From Tetmemena sp. SeJ-2015 (taxonomy: Eukaryota; Ciliophora; Spirotrichea; Sporadotrichida; Oxytrichidae), in contig JAJKFJ010021366.1 of NCBI GenBank assembly GCA_027382625.1, positions 55,676 to 119,675 of the forward strand: a stretch of 64,000 nt of DNA, given 5' to 3'. Below, piece by piece: positions 1-12,500 of this stretch. Positions within the stretch are counted from its first letter, which is position 1, and each line of letters opens with the position of its first letter. The position numbers and the translations under genes are program-made. The notes under the pieces were generated by a model. The model had not been told where the DNA came from. It saw nothing but the letters and a program-made list of their open reading frames with translations, and ran no database searches.

Positions 1-519
1 TTTAAAAATTGCAATTTATAAAACCTAGATAGTATAGGTAAACTGGATCCCAAAAATAGAATATTTTATAAGTAAATATAAATTAATAAGATTTTCTAGT
101 TTGTGCTATTTAAATATAATATAGACCCTGCTAATTCTCACTATTTTTGAAAGTTAAATTCTTAGGTAAAATTATAGCTAAGGGTTCACTTCTTGATTTT
201 AGAAATGCCCCATTTTTTAATTTTAAGTATGAAAGAAGAAGAGGGTCCTCAAATTTAATAAATTTATATATGTGTAATTGGAGTGGCCCAAATCGGATTA
301 AATTTAATTTAAAATAGACTTATTATCTTTTATTTTTGCACTCTATTTAAAAACTATATTCTGCACATTTCTATTTAATTTTGAATTGATATTAAAGATA
401 TTCCTTTTAAATATGCACTATATTTTTAGCATTTTTTTAAGAAGATATACTATGAGTCATATATTCTCATGAATCCAGAATATGGCTCGAATTATTGCAA
501 TTATTTTTTATTAGGATCA
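1..519. other. 3' flank of P1
   Basis: It is AT-rich, beyond the P1 stop codon. The end of the macronuclear chromosome should be added somewhere here, but no telomere-addition signal was recognised. Confidence 0.35.
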
Positions 520-3500
520 TCAGGTGGTTATTTAAGCTTAAAATTAATTTTAAAAATTTAAATTTAATAATAAAAAATAATCCTAATAAATAAAAAATTA
601 TGTATTTAATATTTTTTTATGATAATAAATCATCAAGCAAATATCTTCAATTAAAAAAATATTAAGTTTAAATTTATAAACTTTATGAATTCCAACAATT
701 TACTAAAATATATTTATTTTATAAGCTGGGGTGGTTGTAGTTGTGGTAGTGGTGGTGGTGGTAGAATCAAGGCGGCCATTATTGAGTTAAATTATACCTA
801 AAGCAATATTTGGCTCGTAGTAATCAACAGTTAGAATGTTAAATCTCTAAATTATTATTAAATGTTTTATTACACCTCATCATTTTATTGGAGAAATAAA
901 TTCTTACGAATTAGCTTGAATTAAATATTCTTAAATTCTAAACAAATTACGGTTTTGTTTTAATCAAGGAGATAGTAAAAAATGCTTAAGAAGAGAGATT
1001 GTGCTTGAGAGAGCTTTATATCTGTTTTATTAAATTTTAAAGATTATTGATTTTAAATGGCAGGAGGTGACACCTAGCTACAAGTATATCTTGCACTTAT
1101 TCGAGGGCTGCAACTCTTCCCACCAGACCCTCCCACCACCAACAGAGGCTCCTCTGAACAGTTTCAGCTCCTTCGACCTCCCAGGTGAGGTTTCATTGCA
1201 GTTCTTATTCTTGTACTTTTCACATGTGAACTGCAAGCTCCTCTATTCATAGGTTTAAGTTCCTAAATCTGTTTGATTTCATTTCTAATTACTTACTTTT
1301 AAATTTATAGGCAAGGAGCTTAGAAACCTCACCTGGGAGGTCGAAGGAGCTGAAACTGTTCAGAGGAGCCTCTGTTGGTGGTGGGAGGGTCTGGTGGAAG
1401 GGTTTCAGCCCTCGAATAAGTGCAAGATATACTTGTAGCTAGGTGTCACCTCCTGCCATTTAAAATCAATAATCTTTAAAATTTAATAAAACAGATATAA
1501 AGCTCTCTCAAGCACAATCTCTCTTCTTAATCATTTTTAACTATCTCCTTGATTAAAACAATACTGTAATTTCAATATAAATAAATTTTCGAACTTCATT
1601 CTATTATCAAAGAATGAGATAATCTTAAATACTCGAAATATTTTATAAATTATTTTTTTATAGAGAAAATTGTTTTTTGGGGTAAATTTTCTATTACTAC
1701 TTTCTCAAGATTTTGCAATTTTTTATAAGATTCAAGAAGGATTTCAGAAGATAAAGGGTTAAGATAGAATAATTAATCATAGAACAGTTTTAAACATTTC
1801 CAATGCACAGGAAGGCGCTTTCCCCATAGCTCTTACAACTAATTATCCTGCTGAGGTTCAGAACTTTGGCGCCCACCGCAAGCAGCCTAGTCTATTCCTC
1901 CTACGCCGAGATCATGGCTGCGACTGGAGTAGGATTGTTCTCCATACAGAAAGCATGTCGAGAGGCGCTCAGGTCTTCGACACCGCTTTTGCGATAGAAC
2001 AAAAGCAAACGCGCCCAGCTGACACGAGCACCCGTTCCTTTTTGACGACCAAAACCTCTGGAAGGAAACCCCTTCAGCCTCTCCAGCAAATGCCTCTTTT
2101 TCCCAAATTCGCCAAAACCCAGAGGTTTCTGCTAAGAAAGGGGCTCGTTTGAAAAGGTTTTACCGAGCGCTTTGGCGTAAAAGTTCAAGGGGTGACTCGG
2201 AGTGTTTACACCTGGCAGCAAGAACGGGAAAAATACGGGGACAAATTTTAGGTATCCCGGGAAATTTGCTCGCGTTCGTGGGCGATGGGGCTTACATAGG
2301 TCCCTCACGAGACCATTTTTTAAAGCCTTAATGCGACCATCAGGTCCTGGGTTTAAGCCTTACCAGAACCAGGCCCTCTTAAGGAGGGGATCAAGCTCGC
2401 AACCATGGCAGCCTGTTATGGTAAGCCGAAAAGCGGGCCTGGAAGGTTTTTCCCTCGCGAGTTGTTATCACCATCGAGATCTTTGAAAAAGGGGAGCTCC
2501 CCACCCTGGGGGAGCGCCCCCCAAAATAGGAAAAGCTAATTGTCTTCCTTGACAACCTCAGCCCCCATAAACCTGGGGCTGTGGCGAAAGTCTTTGGGGC
2601 TCCTCGCGCAAAAGAGTTTTTATCTTTAACGCTCCCTCTCTCTGCGTTAAACCCCCATCAAGGGGGATTCTTCCAAAGTAAAGGGCCCCACTATAAAAGC
2701 GCAAAGCGAGAGGGACTTCAATTTTAAGTAAAAGGCCCAGCTTTATGGGAGATTATGGGGAGCGCCACCCGACCCATTGATAAGGGGTTTTCCCAAAAAG
2801 GACCTTCGCGCGGGCCTAAAGGAGGATGGAAGCGGAGCCCGGGTGAATTGGATTTGTTTAATTTTTTTTTTTTAAAAGGGAAATTAAGTTTAAAACCCCT
2901 TGTCTTTTAAATTTTCACAACGTTTGGCTGGAGGAATCTCAGCGGCTAAACTCATGGTCCTGGGGCCTCTACTTTAGGTGAAGCTACCGTTGGAGGGGAG
3001 GAGTCCCCCCTTCCCTGGGAACCCGCATTGACCCATATTTTTTCTTCTGTTATCGCCCCAAGTTGACTTGATTCAAGAAGCCAAAGCCCTCCCCTTTTTT
3101 TTAAAAACTTAGCTCATGCAACTGAAAGTTTACTTAATTGGGTATGGCTGGGTTTCCGGGTTTTGGAAAACTCGGGGCTGATTTCAATAGCCCAAGCTTA
3201 CCCTCCCCCGATTTTTCCAATCCCCATCTGTTGTTGCGCTTTGGAAACGAGACGCTGAAGAAAGTCCCTCTGAGGGTCCCAAAAATTATGGAACATGAAA
3301 TTTTTCTCGGGAAACTCTCCAACATCGTGTAGTGCTGAGGGGTTTTAAATTAGCCCTTTACTTCTTGAAATCTCAAAGATGCTGGAAAGATACTCGGGTG
3401 GGTTAGGCACTTCCCTGCATCAGATCAGCCGTCCTAATCAGAGCTTTTTCCCCTTGAAAGACGTCCTGGGGAAATTTCGCAGGTTTGTCTTCTTCGGCTA

Positions 3501-6500
3501 GGTAGGTGAAACCCAGCTTTTAAGCTTTAATGTGCTGGGGAAAGCTTCCCCTTTTTAAAACTTGGGGAAAATGAGTAGGGGTCGTCTTAGAGCTGAACTG
3601 GCTCAGCGTCTCCCTGCTTACAATTAGTCTAATTTTATCCCTTGTTGGGGCCCCGTTATTTGGGAATTTCTTTGGTGATCCCTGACCCCCCACCCCTCGT
3701 TCTGAGTGAAATTTTAATAAGTTTAGTTTAAATTGTTTTTTAAGTTCCCCTAAGTTACTAATTTAAGCAGTTGAGTACAAAAAATTTTGGGTAGGTTTTG
3801 GAGTTTAAAATTTTGATTGCGGTGAACTCCCAAATGACACAAACTTTTTTAATGGAAACCCCCGGGGAAAAAAACCCCAAATTAAGGGGAAATTTCCCAA
3901 AACCCTTTTAAAAATTCCCAAAAAGCTTTTTAAAAATGAGCCAAATTTGGTGCTTTTATTTGGTTATTGGAGTTTTTAAAAATTCTTAAAATTTCGAGGT
4001 TTTTCCCTAAAGGGAAAAAGGGAAGGCTTATTTCTAAAAATTATTGTTGATAGTTACTTCCGGGGGAAAAGTAAGGTTTTTAATCAATTTCACTGGGGAG
4101 GAGTCCCACCCCCAAGGCTTTTTTAAAATTAAGTTTAGGTTTTATTTTTAAAATTTAAAATTGCTATTTAAATTGGGGGGCCCCCCCAAAAATGTAAATA
4201 AAAAATTTTTAAACCCCAAATTTTTGGTAAAATTTAAAATTTTAAAAGGGGAAAACTCCCCATTTTCCAATCCGAAAAAGGAGGAGGGACAAAAAGGGGG
4301 GTTTTTTTTGGACAAAATGTTGCAAAAAAGGGTAAAAGAGCCCATTTTGGAAACCTTCAAAATTAAAGAGCGGAAGCAAGTGGGAAAAAATTTAAAGCAA
4401 AGAATCAAGTTTTAAAGGGAATCAAAAAGTAGCCAAGTTTCCAATTGGTTTGAAAATGCAGAGGAAAAGGTATACTGGCTTTTTTTTTTAAAAAATTTCC
4501 AGGCTTTAAATTTCCCGCCAATTTTAAAGACCCCAACCAAGGCCACCAATAGAAGGGTTCCCCAAAATGAAAAAAACCCCAATGCGTTGTACTTATGAGC
4601 TAAAAAAAGGTCTCCACCACCCGTTTAATAAGTTTGGGAAAAAACCAGGGGGGTTGTAAACCGAACCCATTCTTCCCCTTTGGGGTTCTTTCCAAATTTG
4701 AAAAAGGCCCCCGCTACCTCAAAAAAAGCCACCGGGGTTGAAAAAGAAGGGGGCTAAAAAACCTAAAATTCTTCTTGGAACCTTAAATTTCCTGGAATAA
4801 ATTTTGCCAATCAGGTCGCACAAAAGGTGGAATCAGAGTAACCCTTTGCATTTAAATTGAACAAAAGGAGCAAGGGTTTTTCCCCCCGGCTCCTAACATT
4901 TTCAACAAAACATTAGAACCAGAAGGACTGAGTGGCGGACCCCTTAAAATTTAATGGACCTTGGTTCAACTTTTTGGAAAGAGTTAAAATTTGGGGTTTG
5001 ACATTAAGAAAACCATTCCGCCTGGGGGGGCCTTCGTAACAAGAGCCAAACTTTTGCGCAAGGGCCTGCCTTAATTGAAGAGGTCTAAACCATGCTCTCA
5101 TCGGTTTAAAAGATTTCCCTAGCCAAATTTTTAGTCCAAACGGTTTCTTGAAACCCATCCCACTTCAAATAAAAGGCCCCCGCCCCCCAAAGGTTTCTTG
5201 GGAAACTTTTGGGGGTTCGCTTCCCTTTTTGGCTAAATAATCTAGACTAAAGGGTACCCCCAATCCCAAAGGATCAGGCTCGAGAGGTTGCAGAGCTATT
5301 GGAAGCCCAAACCATCACTGGGCACTACTTTGATGGGTCTTTTTCATCTGTAGCGGGTTCTTGAAGGAGCCTTTGCTCTCCCTCACCACCGAGCATGGGT
5401 CTGTACAGTAAGCTCTCCTCTTCAGTTGTTGGTAGGCAGAGTATTCGTTCTATGAGAAATGGCTCATGCAATCTCTGACCAACTTCCCAGACTCCAATCT
5501 TACATTGGATGACTTGCTTAATAATTTAAGGAGAGTATGTATAAAGCCATGATGTATTGTTTTTGTAGATTAAATTTTATTCTCTATTTTTCTTCATGAT
5601 TATTAAATAGCCAAATGATTACTTAAAAACTCGAATTATGAATAAATTGCAGATGGATCTTTTATAAAGACTGGTTAAGAAGACAAATATTTATAATATG
5701 TGAGAGATTCATAGAAAAGTAGATTAATATTTTCTTTCTTAAATAAATGTTTAGGTTATCCTTAGTATCAGAGGATCCTGCCACTGCAGCCATGAACAAA
5801 CTGTTTATCTCTTGCCCTTACTCGAAAAGGAAGCCAGGCAAAGCAGTCAGCACATCATAACCCAAATAAATATTCCCTCTTTAATTATACCCTTTTCATC
5901 AAATAATTTTCACAATATATACACAGAAATCTTTATAAATATCAAAAGTACTCTAAATATTTAATAACTGTAATTCTCTGATTTATTTCCTTAATAATTT
6001 TTTTAAACAAATATAAATATTAAGAATAAAAAATTTAAAAATATGCTTTTTTGTATTGATCATAAGGTGGACTAGTATATGCGCTACTAAAGTAGAATTC
6101 AAGGGTTGTAACAATAATATTATACGTTCAGCCACGATTTATATAAAACATTTCAGTCTCCTTCTGTAAGGTCTGGACGAAAAAGGACTATGCTCTTGTC
6201 ATCTGTGTTATAGTACAGTAAGCGCTCATTGACAGCCGAGTATTGCTACAATAATTTCAAAAACATGTAATTTTGATGATTTATTAAATCCTAGAATTAT
6301 AGGAAAAATTAACGATAAACATGCTAATCATGAATGATTTGAAGGCTTTTCTTTAAAGTTCAGTAAAATGACTAAAAATTGTGGCTACTTACTGCACAAG
6401 CTGGCTTTCTAGCCATTAGTCAAAAATAGGAGCCGAACGGATAATATAAAATGAGATATGAGTAATTAAAATTTGTGTTTATGGTTGAGAAGGTATCTGA

Positions 6501-9500
6501 GAAGAAGGTATTTTTATAGACATCAGCGCTAAGTAGATCATACACAAGAGGCTCTTGGGTGGGGTAGACGTTTTCCTCAAAGTATTCTACCACGTTGTCA
6601 ACCACATTTTGAGTAGCAAATAAAGAATATTTTTTGTCAATTTATAATTCCTTTTGTTAAAACAAAATTAAACAGTTGTAAACCGTTAATAGATTAAAAA
6701 ATAAATTTATGAATTGTGATCGAATTTCAACTCAGAAATCATTTAACATTTAAAATTAAATTCGCAGCTTTATTAAAATTTAAATAAGAAAGAGAGTGAT
6801 AAATGATGTTTTAAAAATAAGAAAATTTATAATCATAGATTTAGAATGAATTTCATAAAATTTTCAGTAATTGAAATGAAGTAATTTATAGCTTGAATTT
6901 AAACTTTATTATAATAATTAAAATATAAAATACCATTTAAAATCTATTGAATCAAAAAATTTGTTTGAGGAACGGAGTCCTCAGTTTCACTGTTAGACTT
7001 TTTGACTACCACTGTCTGAATTGTAGTGGTACTGAATCCAGAAAAGAAGTTTATTAATTTTGAAATTAAATAATTCTTAAAGAAGATTCCTCCATAGGAT
7101 GAAATAGGGTCGTCAATTTTATTTGAGGCAAGAATTAGAGATTAGTCAACTGAAGAGAGAACAAATATAAAATTATTTAATTTTGAGTTCTTAATTTTGA
7201 ACAATTGCCTCAATTTAACTGTCAGTCACTGTCTCACCAGCTTAATAAATTTAGTTTGACAAAAAATAGTGTTTTAAAGATAATTCAATAAATTGTTATT
7301 AAAACTCAATGATTAGAAGAGTAAGATTCAATCTATTTTAGTTTTAGTTTTCATTTAAAATATTAACTTGGGGGCCCTTTCCTCGACAGTAAAATTTTAC
7401 AATGTAAAAAAGTAAAAATATGTTTATAGGATTATTTTCGCTCCTAAATCTGATTCTCCCAGTTATAGAGGCTGATTCTAACATCTAAGGCTTCAGATTT
7501 TAATCCTAAATTAGTCAGTTAGAGGTCAGCTGAACAAATATAAAATATATATTTTTAGCTATTGTAAAATGAATTAAAACGCTATTTTTGAAAATAGTGC
7601 AATATTTTTATAAAACCAATTAATTGATGTTTAAGGGGCTAATGCTACAATTTTTCAGCCCTACTTGTTTGGACTTATAGCTGAAGCATGTAATGTATTC
7701 AACATATTGCACCATTTTCAAAAATAGCGCTATAAATTCATTTTACAATAGCTAAAAATATATATTTTATATTTGTGCAGCTGACCACTAACTGACTAAT
7801 TTAGGATTAAAATCTGAAGCCTTAGAAGTTCAAATAGGCCTCTATAACTGGAAGAATCAGATTTAGAGCGAAAATAATCCTTTAAACATATTTTTTACTT
7901 TTTTACATTGTAAAATTTTACTGTAGAGGAAAGGGCCTCCTAGTTAAAATTTTATATTTCTGGTTTATAATTTTATCTAATAGAATCTTTTGAGTGAAGG
8001 CACAGCTTTATATATTTTTAATTAATTATAAGAGCTATTCATAATCACATAAATAAAATATAATTAAAAGAGGCTGAAATTTTAATTTTAATTGTCAATT
8101 TTTATAATGATTGAAATTTAGCTGAGGGTTGAATAAAAATGAGAATTAGGTGTTAATTTAAAGTGGGGGTAAATTGATGACGGTTGAGGTGTATATAATT
8201 TAAACAATTTTTACATCTTTCGATTAAGCATTAAATTTAAAATGCGTTTTGTCGTTGCGAATTTTATGTGAGAGCGCTCGGTAAAAAGTTTTTTAGAGAC
8301 ATAAATTTAATGAATGATGAATTTAAAGAGTGTGCGCGACTTAATATTCACTCTGAGAGGTTGCTACGAAGATGATTAAAGAACAAACTCCTATTTATTT
8401 TTGAAAAGCTAAAGAATAAGCTGCCGATCAAGGGGTTGAATCTGCGATTACAACTGACACGAAGTTGCAACTCTCCATTTTTTATTTTAACCAATCAACG
8501 ATTTTAATTTAAAATCATACGATATGTAATTAAACTTAAATAAATAGGTTGTTTTTAATAAAAATTAAATCCAGCTAATCCATATGCAGTACTATCAGAT
8601 TGAATTTAATATTTTTTAATGATATTTTAATTTTTACTAAAAATTAATCTAGGAAAGAGTATGGGTAAAATACAATTATATTTCTGAGAGCAAAAATACA
8701 AAATAATTTTAATTTGAGGCTCTATAAGTATCTGAATATATTAACTTTGATTAAAGCTTTCTTGCTCTTCATATTAGATAAATAACTGTTGTTTGTCATT
8801 AGGAATTTGTTTATCTCTGCTCTGTTTAGTGCATTCATTTTTATCCTAAATTCTCAATAAATTAAGGATTCCACTAACTTACTTGACTTTAATGGTACGA
8901 GCATCTACTTGCGAATTATTCGAAGTGCCTTACTCATTTAGGAATATCTATGAATCTCAAAAGTATCTAAGATTGCCCATTCGGCCTTTTCTCTAACTCT
9001 AAACACAGATTAATTCTGAAATGAATAGGTCAATTAGAATCTATTAGCAAAAATAATGTCAAAAATAAGGTATTAGCCTTCAAGGTTACCTTACCTCTTC
9101 GTAAGTTAGGTACTTGTAGTGAATAAGGTTAGTTATAAAAAAGGGACTTAAGAATTCCTTACTCTGCCATTATCAACTTATTATATACAAATGAAATTAT
9201 GATTATATTCTTACTATATAAACTCATGGTAAAGCCTAAATTCTTAAAGGAAGCATGCTAAATTATATTTATGATTATCTTATTGTGAAAAAATAACTTT
9301 AATATAATTCATCATGAAATTTAATTCTAAAAATATTATTTCTACTGAGAAAAAAAAAAAACATATTTAATTTGAATGTCAACCACTACGATTTCGTTGG
9401 GGTTATTTTTAACAAATCTGCTGATATCCCCAAGAGCTTGCTCTAATTTTATTATAGACACAAACCCATTCGAAATCATAACGAACCCTGGGTAAGCAGA

Positions 9501-12500
9501 GTAGGCGGGTCACTTTTACTAAAAAAATTTTAAAATTTTATTTGCTAAATTTTTAAATTTAAAATATCTCGCTCCTTTTGGGTTTAAGTTCTTAAAGAAA
9601 CTGGGGAAGGGTTTAAAATCCTAAAGATACTCAAAAAAAAATTTTTATCCTCAATTCAAGCTGTATGTATATATATGAATTTAATAAAATTTTAAAATAT
9701 AAACTTTCTTTTTAAAATTTTTTTAAAAAATTTAGGTTTTTTTGGGAATTCCCTTTTTTTAAAAATTTTTTAAAAATTTGAAAGAAAATTAAAAAAATTA
9801 TTTTTTATTTGGGTTCCTGCCCAAACATAAGTTTTAAATCTATAATCAAAGTTCAAAATATCGCCCACTATATGAAAACCTTGATTTATTTTTTGCTTTC
9901 TCCAATTGACGATTTAATATTATCAAGATACTTAAGACAGCTTTTTTAATATTTTTTTGCAGCTATTATGCTAATCATTTAAAATAATATTTAGGATTTG
10001 ATAGGATTAACTCATTCTAGTAGCAACTTCGGTCTTTTGGCGGCGAGTAACTCCATCAGGCTAGTAGAAAGCGTTCATTGTACCTAATCTCTACAAAAAT
10101 GAGATTATTTTTTAATCAATCAAGTAATAAAAATGAATATAAACCTTCTGTCTACTAAGTGAAATTATATTTCAGTTTATTATATGATTACTTTATATTT
10201 AATGGAGGGAACCTCCTGCAATTGATATGTGGACAGTAGGTTGATTTTCGCAGAGCTTTCTAATTTGATTGTTGAAGATTTGGATTAGTCTTCCGTTTTA
10301 CCTCATCTGATTAAGTATTGTGCTGCGGCTTAGGTCCAACGCAGTTCTGTGTTTGGTTGGTGCTGCTGCTTTCACATTCCAATATTTGATAGTTGTAAAT
10401 TGATCAGAATGTATTTGCTTTATTCTCCAACTTCCCAGTTCTATGTGTAAACTGTTTTTCTGCTCTTCTGTCATATGCTATTACTTACATTCCTAATACG
10501 CTAGTTATTTTTGGATTGGAAAAATTTTACTACTACCAAAGTCAGATCGCTGCCATCTTGGTCTATTAAAAATTAAATATCTTAATAATTTTTAAACAGG
10601 CATATAATCATCTTCAACAGCAATTTCATTTACAATTATTTTTTACTACCACTTTGATTTTAATAATAATTGCAAACGTTAAGGACTTCCTAATTAACAA
10701 GGAAAGGGGAAAATATTTAACACTGAAATAAGAAAAATTGCGAACACTCACAGTCAAGTAATCATTCACTCTCTATTAATTTTTAGTTTAGTCCTTTTAT
10801 TTTTGCTATGAATAGAATTCATAAACTTATTCTTTATAATTACTAGTCATAATTTGTGCTTTAAATTATTCCATATTCAATTGTAAAAATTATTTTAGAT
10901 TGTTGCCAGCAAGTTTCATAAAAATTATTTTTAATTGAGGAGAGCTGTTATAAAGTTAAATTTATAATCCTTTAATGAATATAAAAGTAAGAATAATAAG
11001 ATTTGCAAAATTAAAAATATTATTTTTTAATGTTGGCATAAATTTTAACAATATTTTTCTTCTCAAATTATGTCTGAATATATTAGGAGCAGAAAAATAT
11101 AAGTATAATTTATTTAGCAAAAACAGTTTGTAAAAATATTTAGGAACTTAAAATAATTATTCACTAAATTCCTGCATGTTAAATTTGTAATCTTTATCAA
11201 CTAAATTTTATTATAAAAACACTTGATTTTGTTTATTACAGCTTTCTATACTTCAATTAAACATTTCAATAAAAATAATTATGAAAGTATCAAATAATTT
11301 TATATTTTGTAAATGCAAAAATTTTCGGCAAAGGATTCAAAATTAAATAATTTTAATCGATAATTATGTTTGTTACAATTGAGTCTTAGAACTCCATATT
11401 ATGAAATATTTAAGAGTTTTTATGGTAAAATAATATCATAATTTCTCTACTTAATCAATTAAATTCTGCATTTTTTTTTTAAAAAAATTTGAAATAAAGT
11501 AGGATTTTGATTAACTAATTTGAGATATTTAGATACTTTTCTGCCACTCCCAATTTTAGTTTGATGTTCACACCAGAAAATCCAGCGAAATGAACTCCAG
11601 GGAGAACGATGTCTCTCAATGTGAGAGCACCGAAGTAGTCATACTCTTTCTTGAGAGTGGTCATCCAAGTCTTTAATTCACCTTGTTCGAACATTTGCAA
11701 GTTTCTCTTGTGCGGCTTAGGAATCGGTCTCCCCAAGTCGTCCAGGATAAGCTTTTCAAACTCATTTAAATCTTTTTAATTTGCAAGTGCTCTCAATCTA
11801 AATTAATAATCATTATTTTAAATTATGAAGGAAAAATACTAATTTTAACTTGTAAAACATTCTTAGGAATCTATCTCTATTAAATTTCAAAATATAAAAG
11901 AATTCTTCTGTGCTAACTAAAGTATAACTTGCATATTTCATACTCAGACTTCTTAAAGAAAAGGATTTTATCAGGAAATTATCTTTTCCATTGTAATGTT
12001 ATTCTTAAATAAAAAATAAAAAATCTAAAATTTCAAGCTAAAAAAGAGGATTTTATTTAAATATAAACTAAAAGGTCAAGCCAATTTTAAGCGAACCTTC
12101 CATCTATCTATCACTTGATTTAATTTTCTTAATTTTCTTTCCAAAATCATATTAGGTAAAGCATTAAACTAATTCTCATTATCAAATTTTAATAACTAAG
12201 ATTTCATTTAGATAAAAGCTTTACCCATATGCCTCAAAGTACAACCTTCGATTTTTTATAATGAAAATCTCCTATTAAAATCCGAAATCATTTTAAGGAA
12301 AAATTGTGTCAATCTCTCATTAGATTTGTCAGTTTATACTTTCAATAAGTTAAATTATTCTTTTTATAAAATTAAACTCACTTTGGAATTAATATAAGTT
12401 TATTCATTAAAATTAATATTTTTTTATAAACTTCTGAATGGCGTCTCTATAAGCAGAAGGTTTAAAATAAATGATGTAATTTCTCTATTTTATTTAGTCA

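Larger units (their letters stand above)
841..5745. other. P1 IES 14/15, expanded to 4.9 kb
   Basis: The spacer lies between AACATT pointers. The same spacer in P2 is only about 520 bp (15154-15675), so P1 gained about 4.4 kb. It holds a foldback element (953-1571) and a GC-rich, smeared block (about 1800-5520). Confidence 0.65.

Noticed and set aside
4148..4415. Open frames on both strands of about 85 codons
   Set aside because: They lie in the homopolymer-smeared block and encode only low-complexity K/F/N/P-rich peptides.
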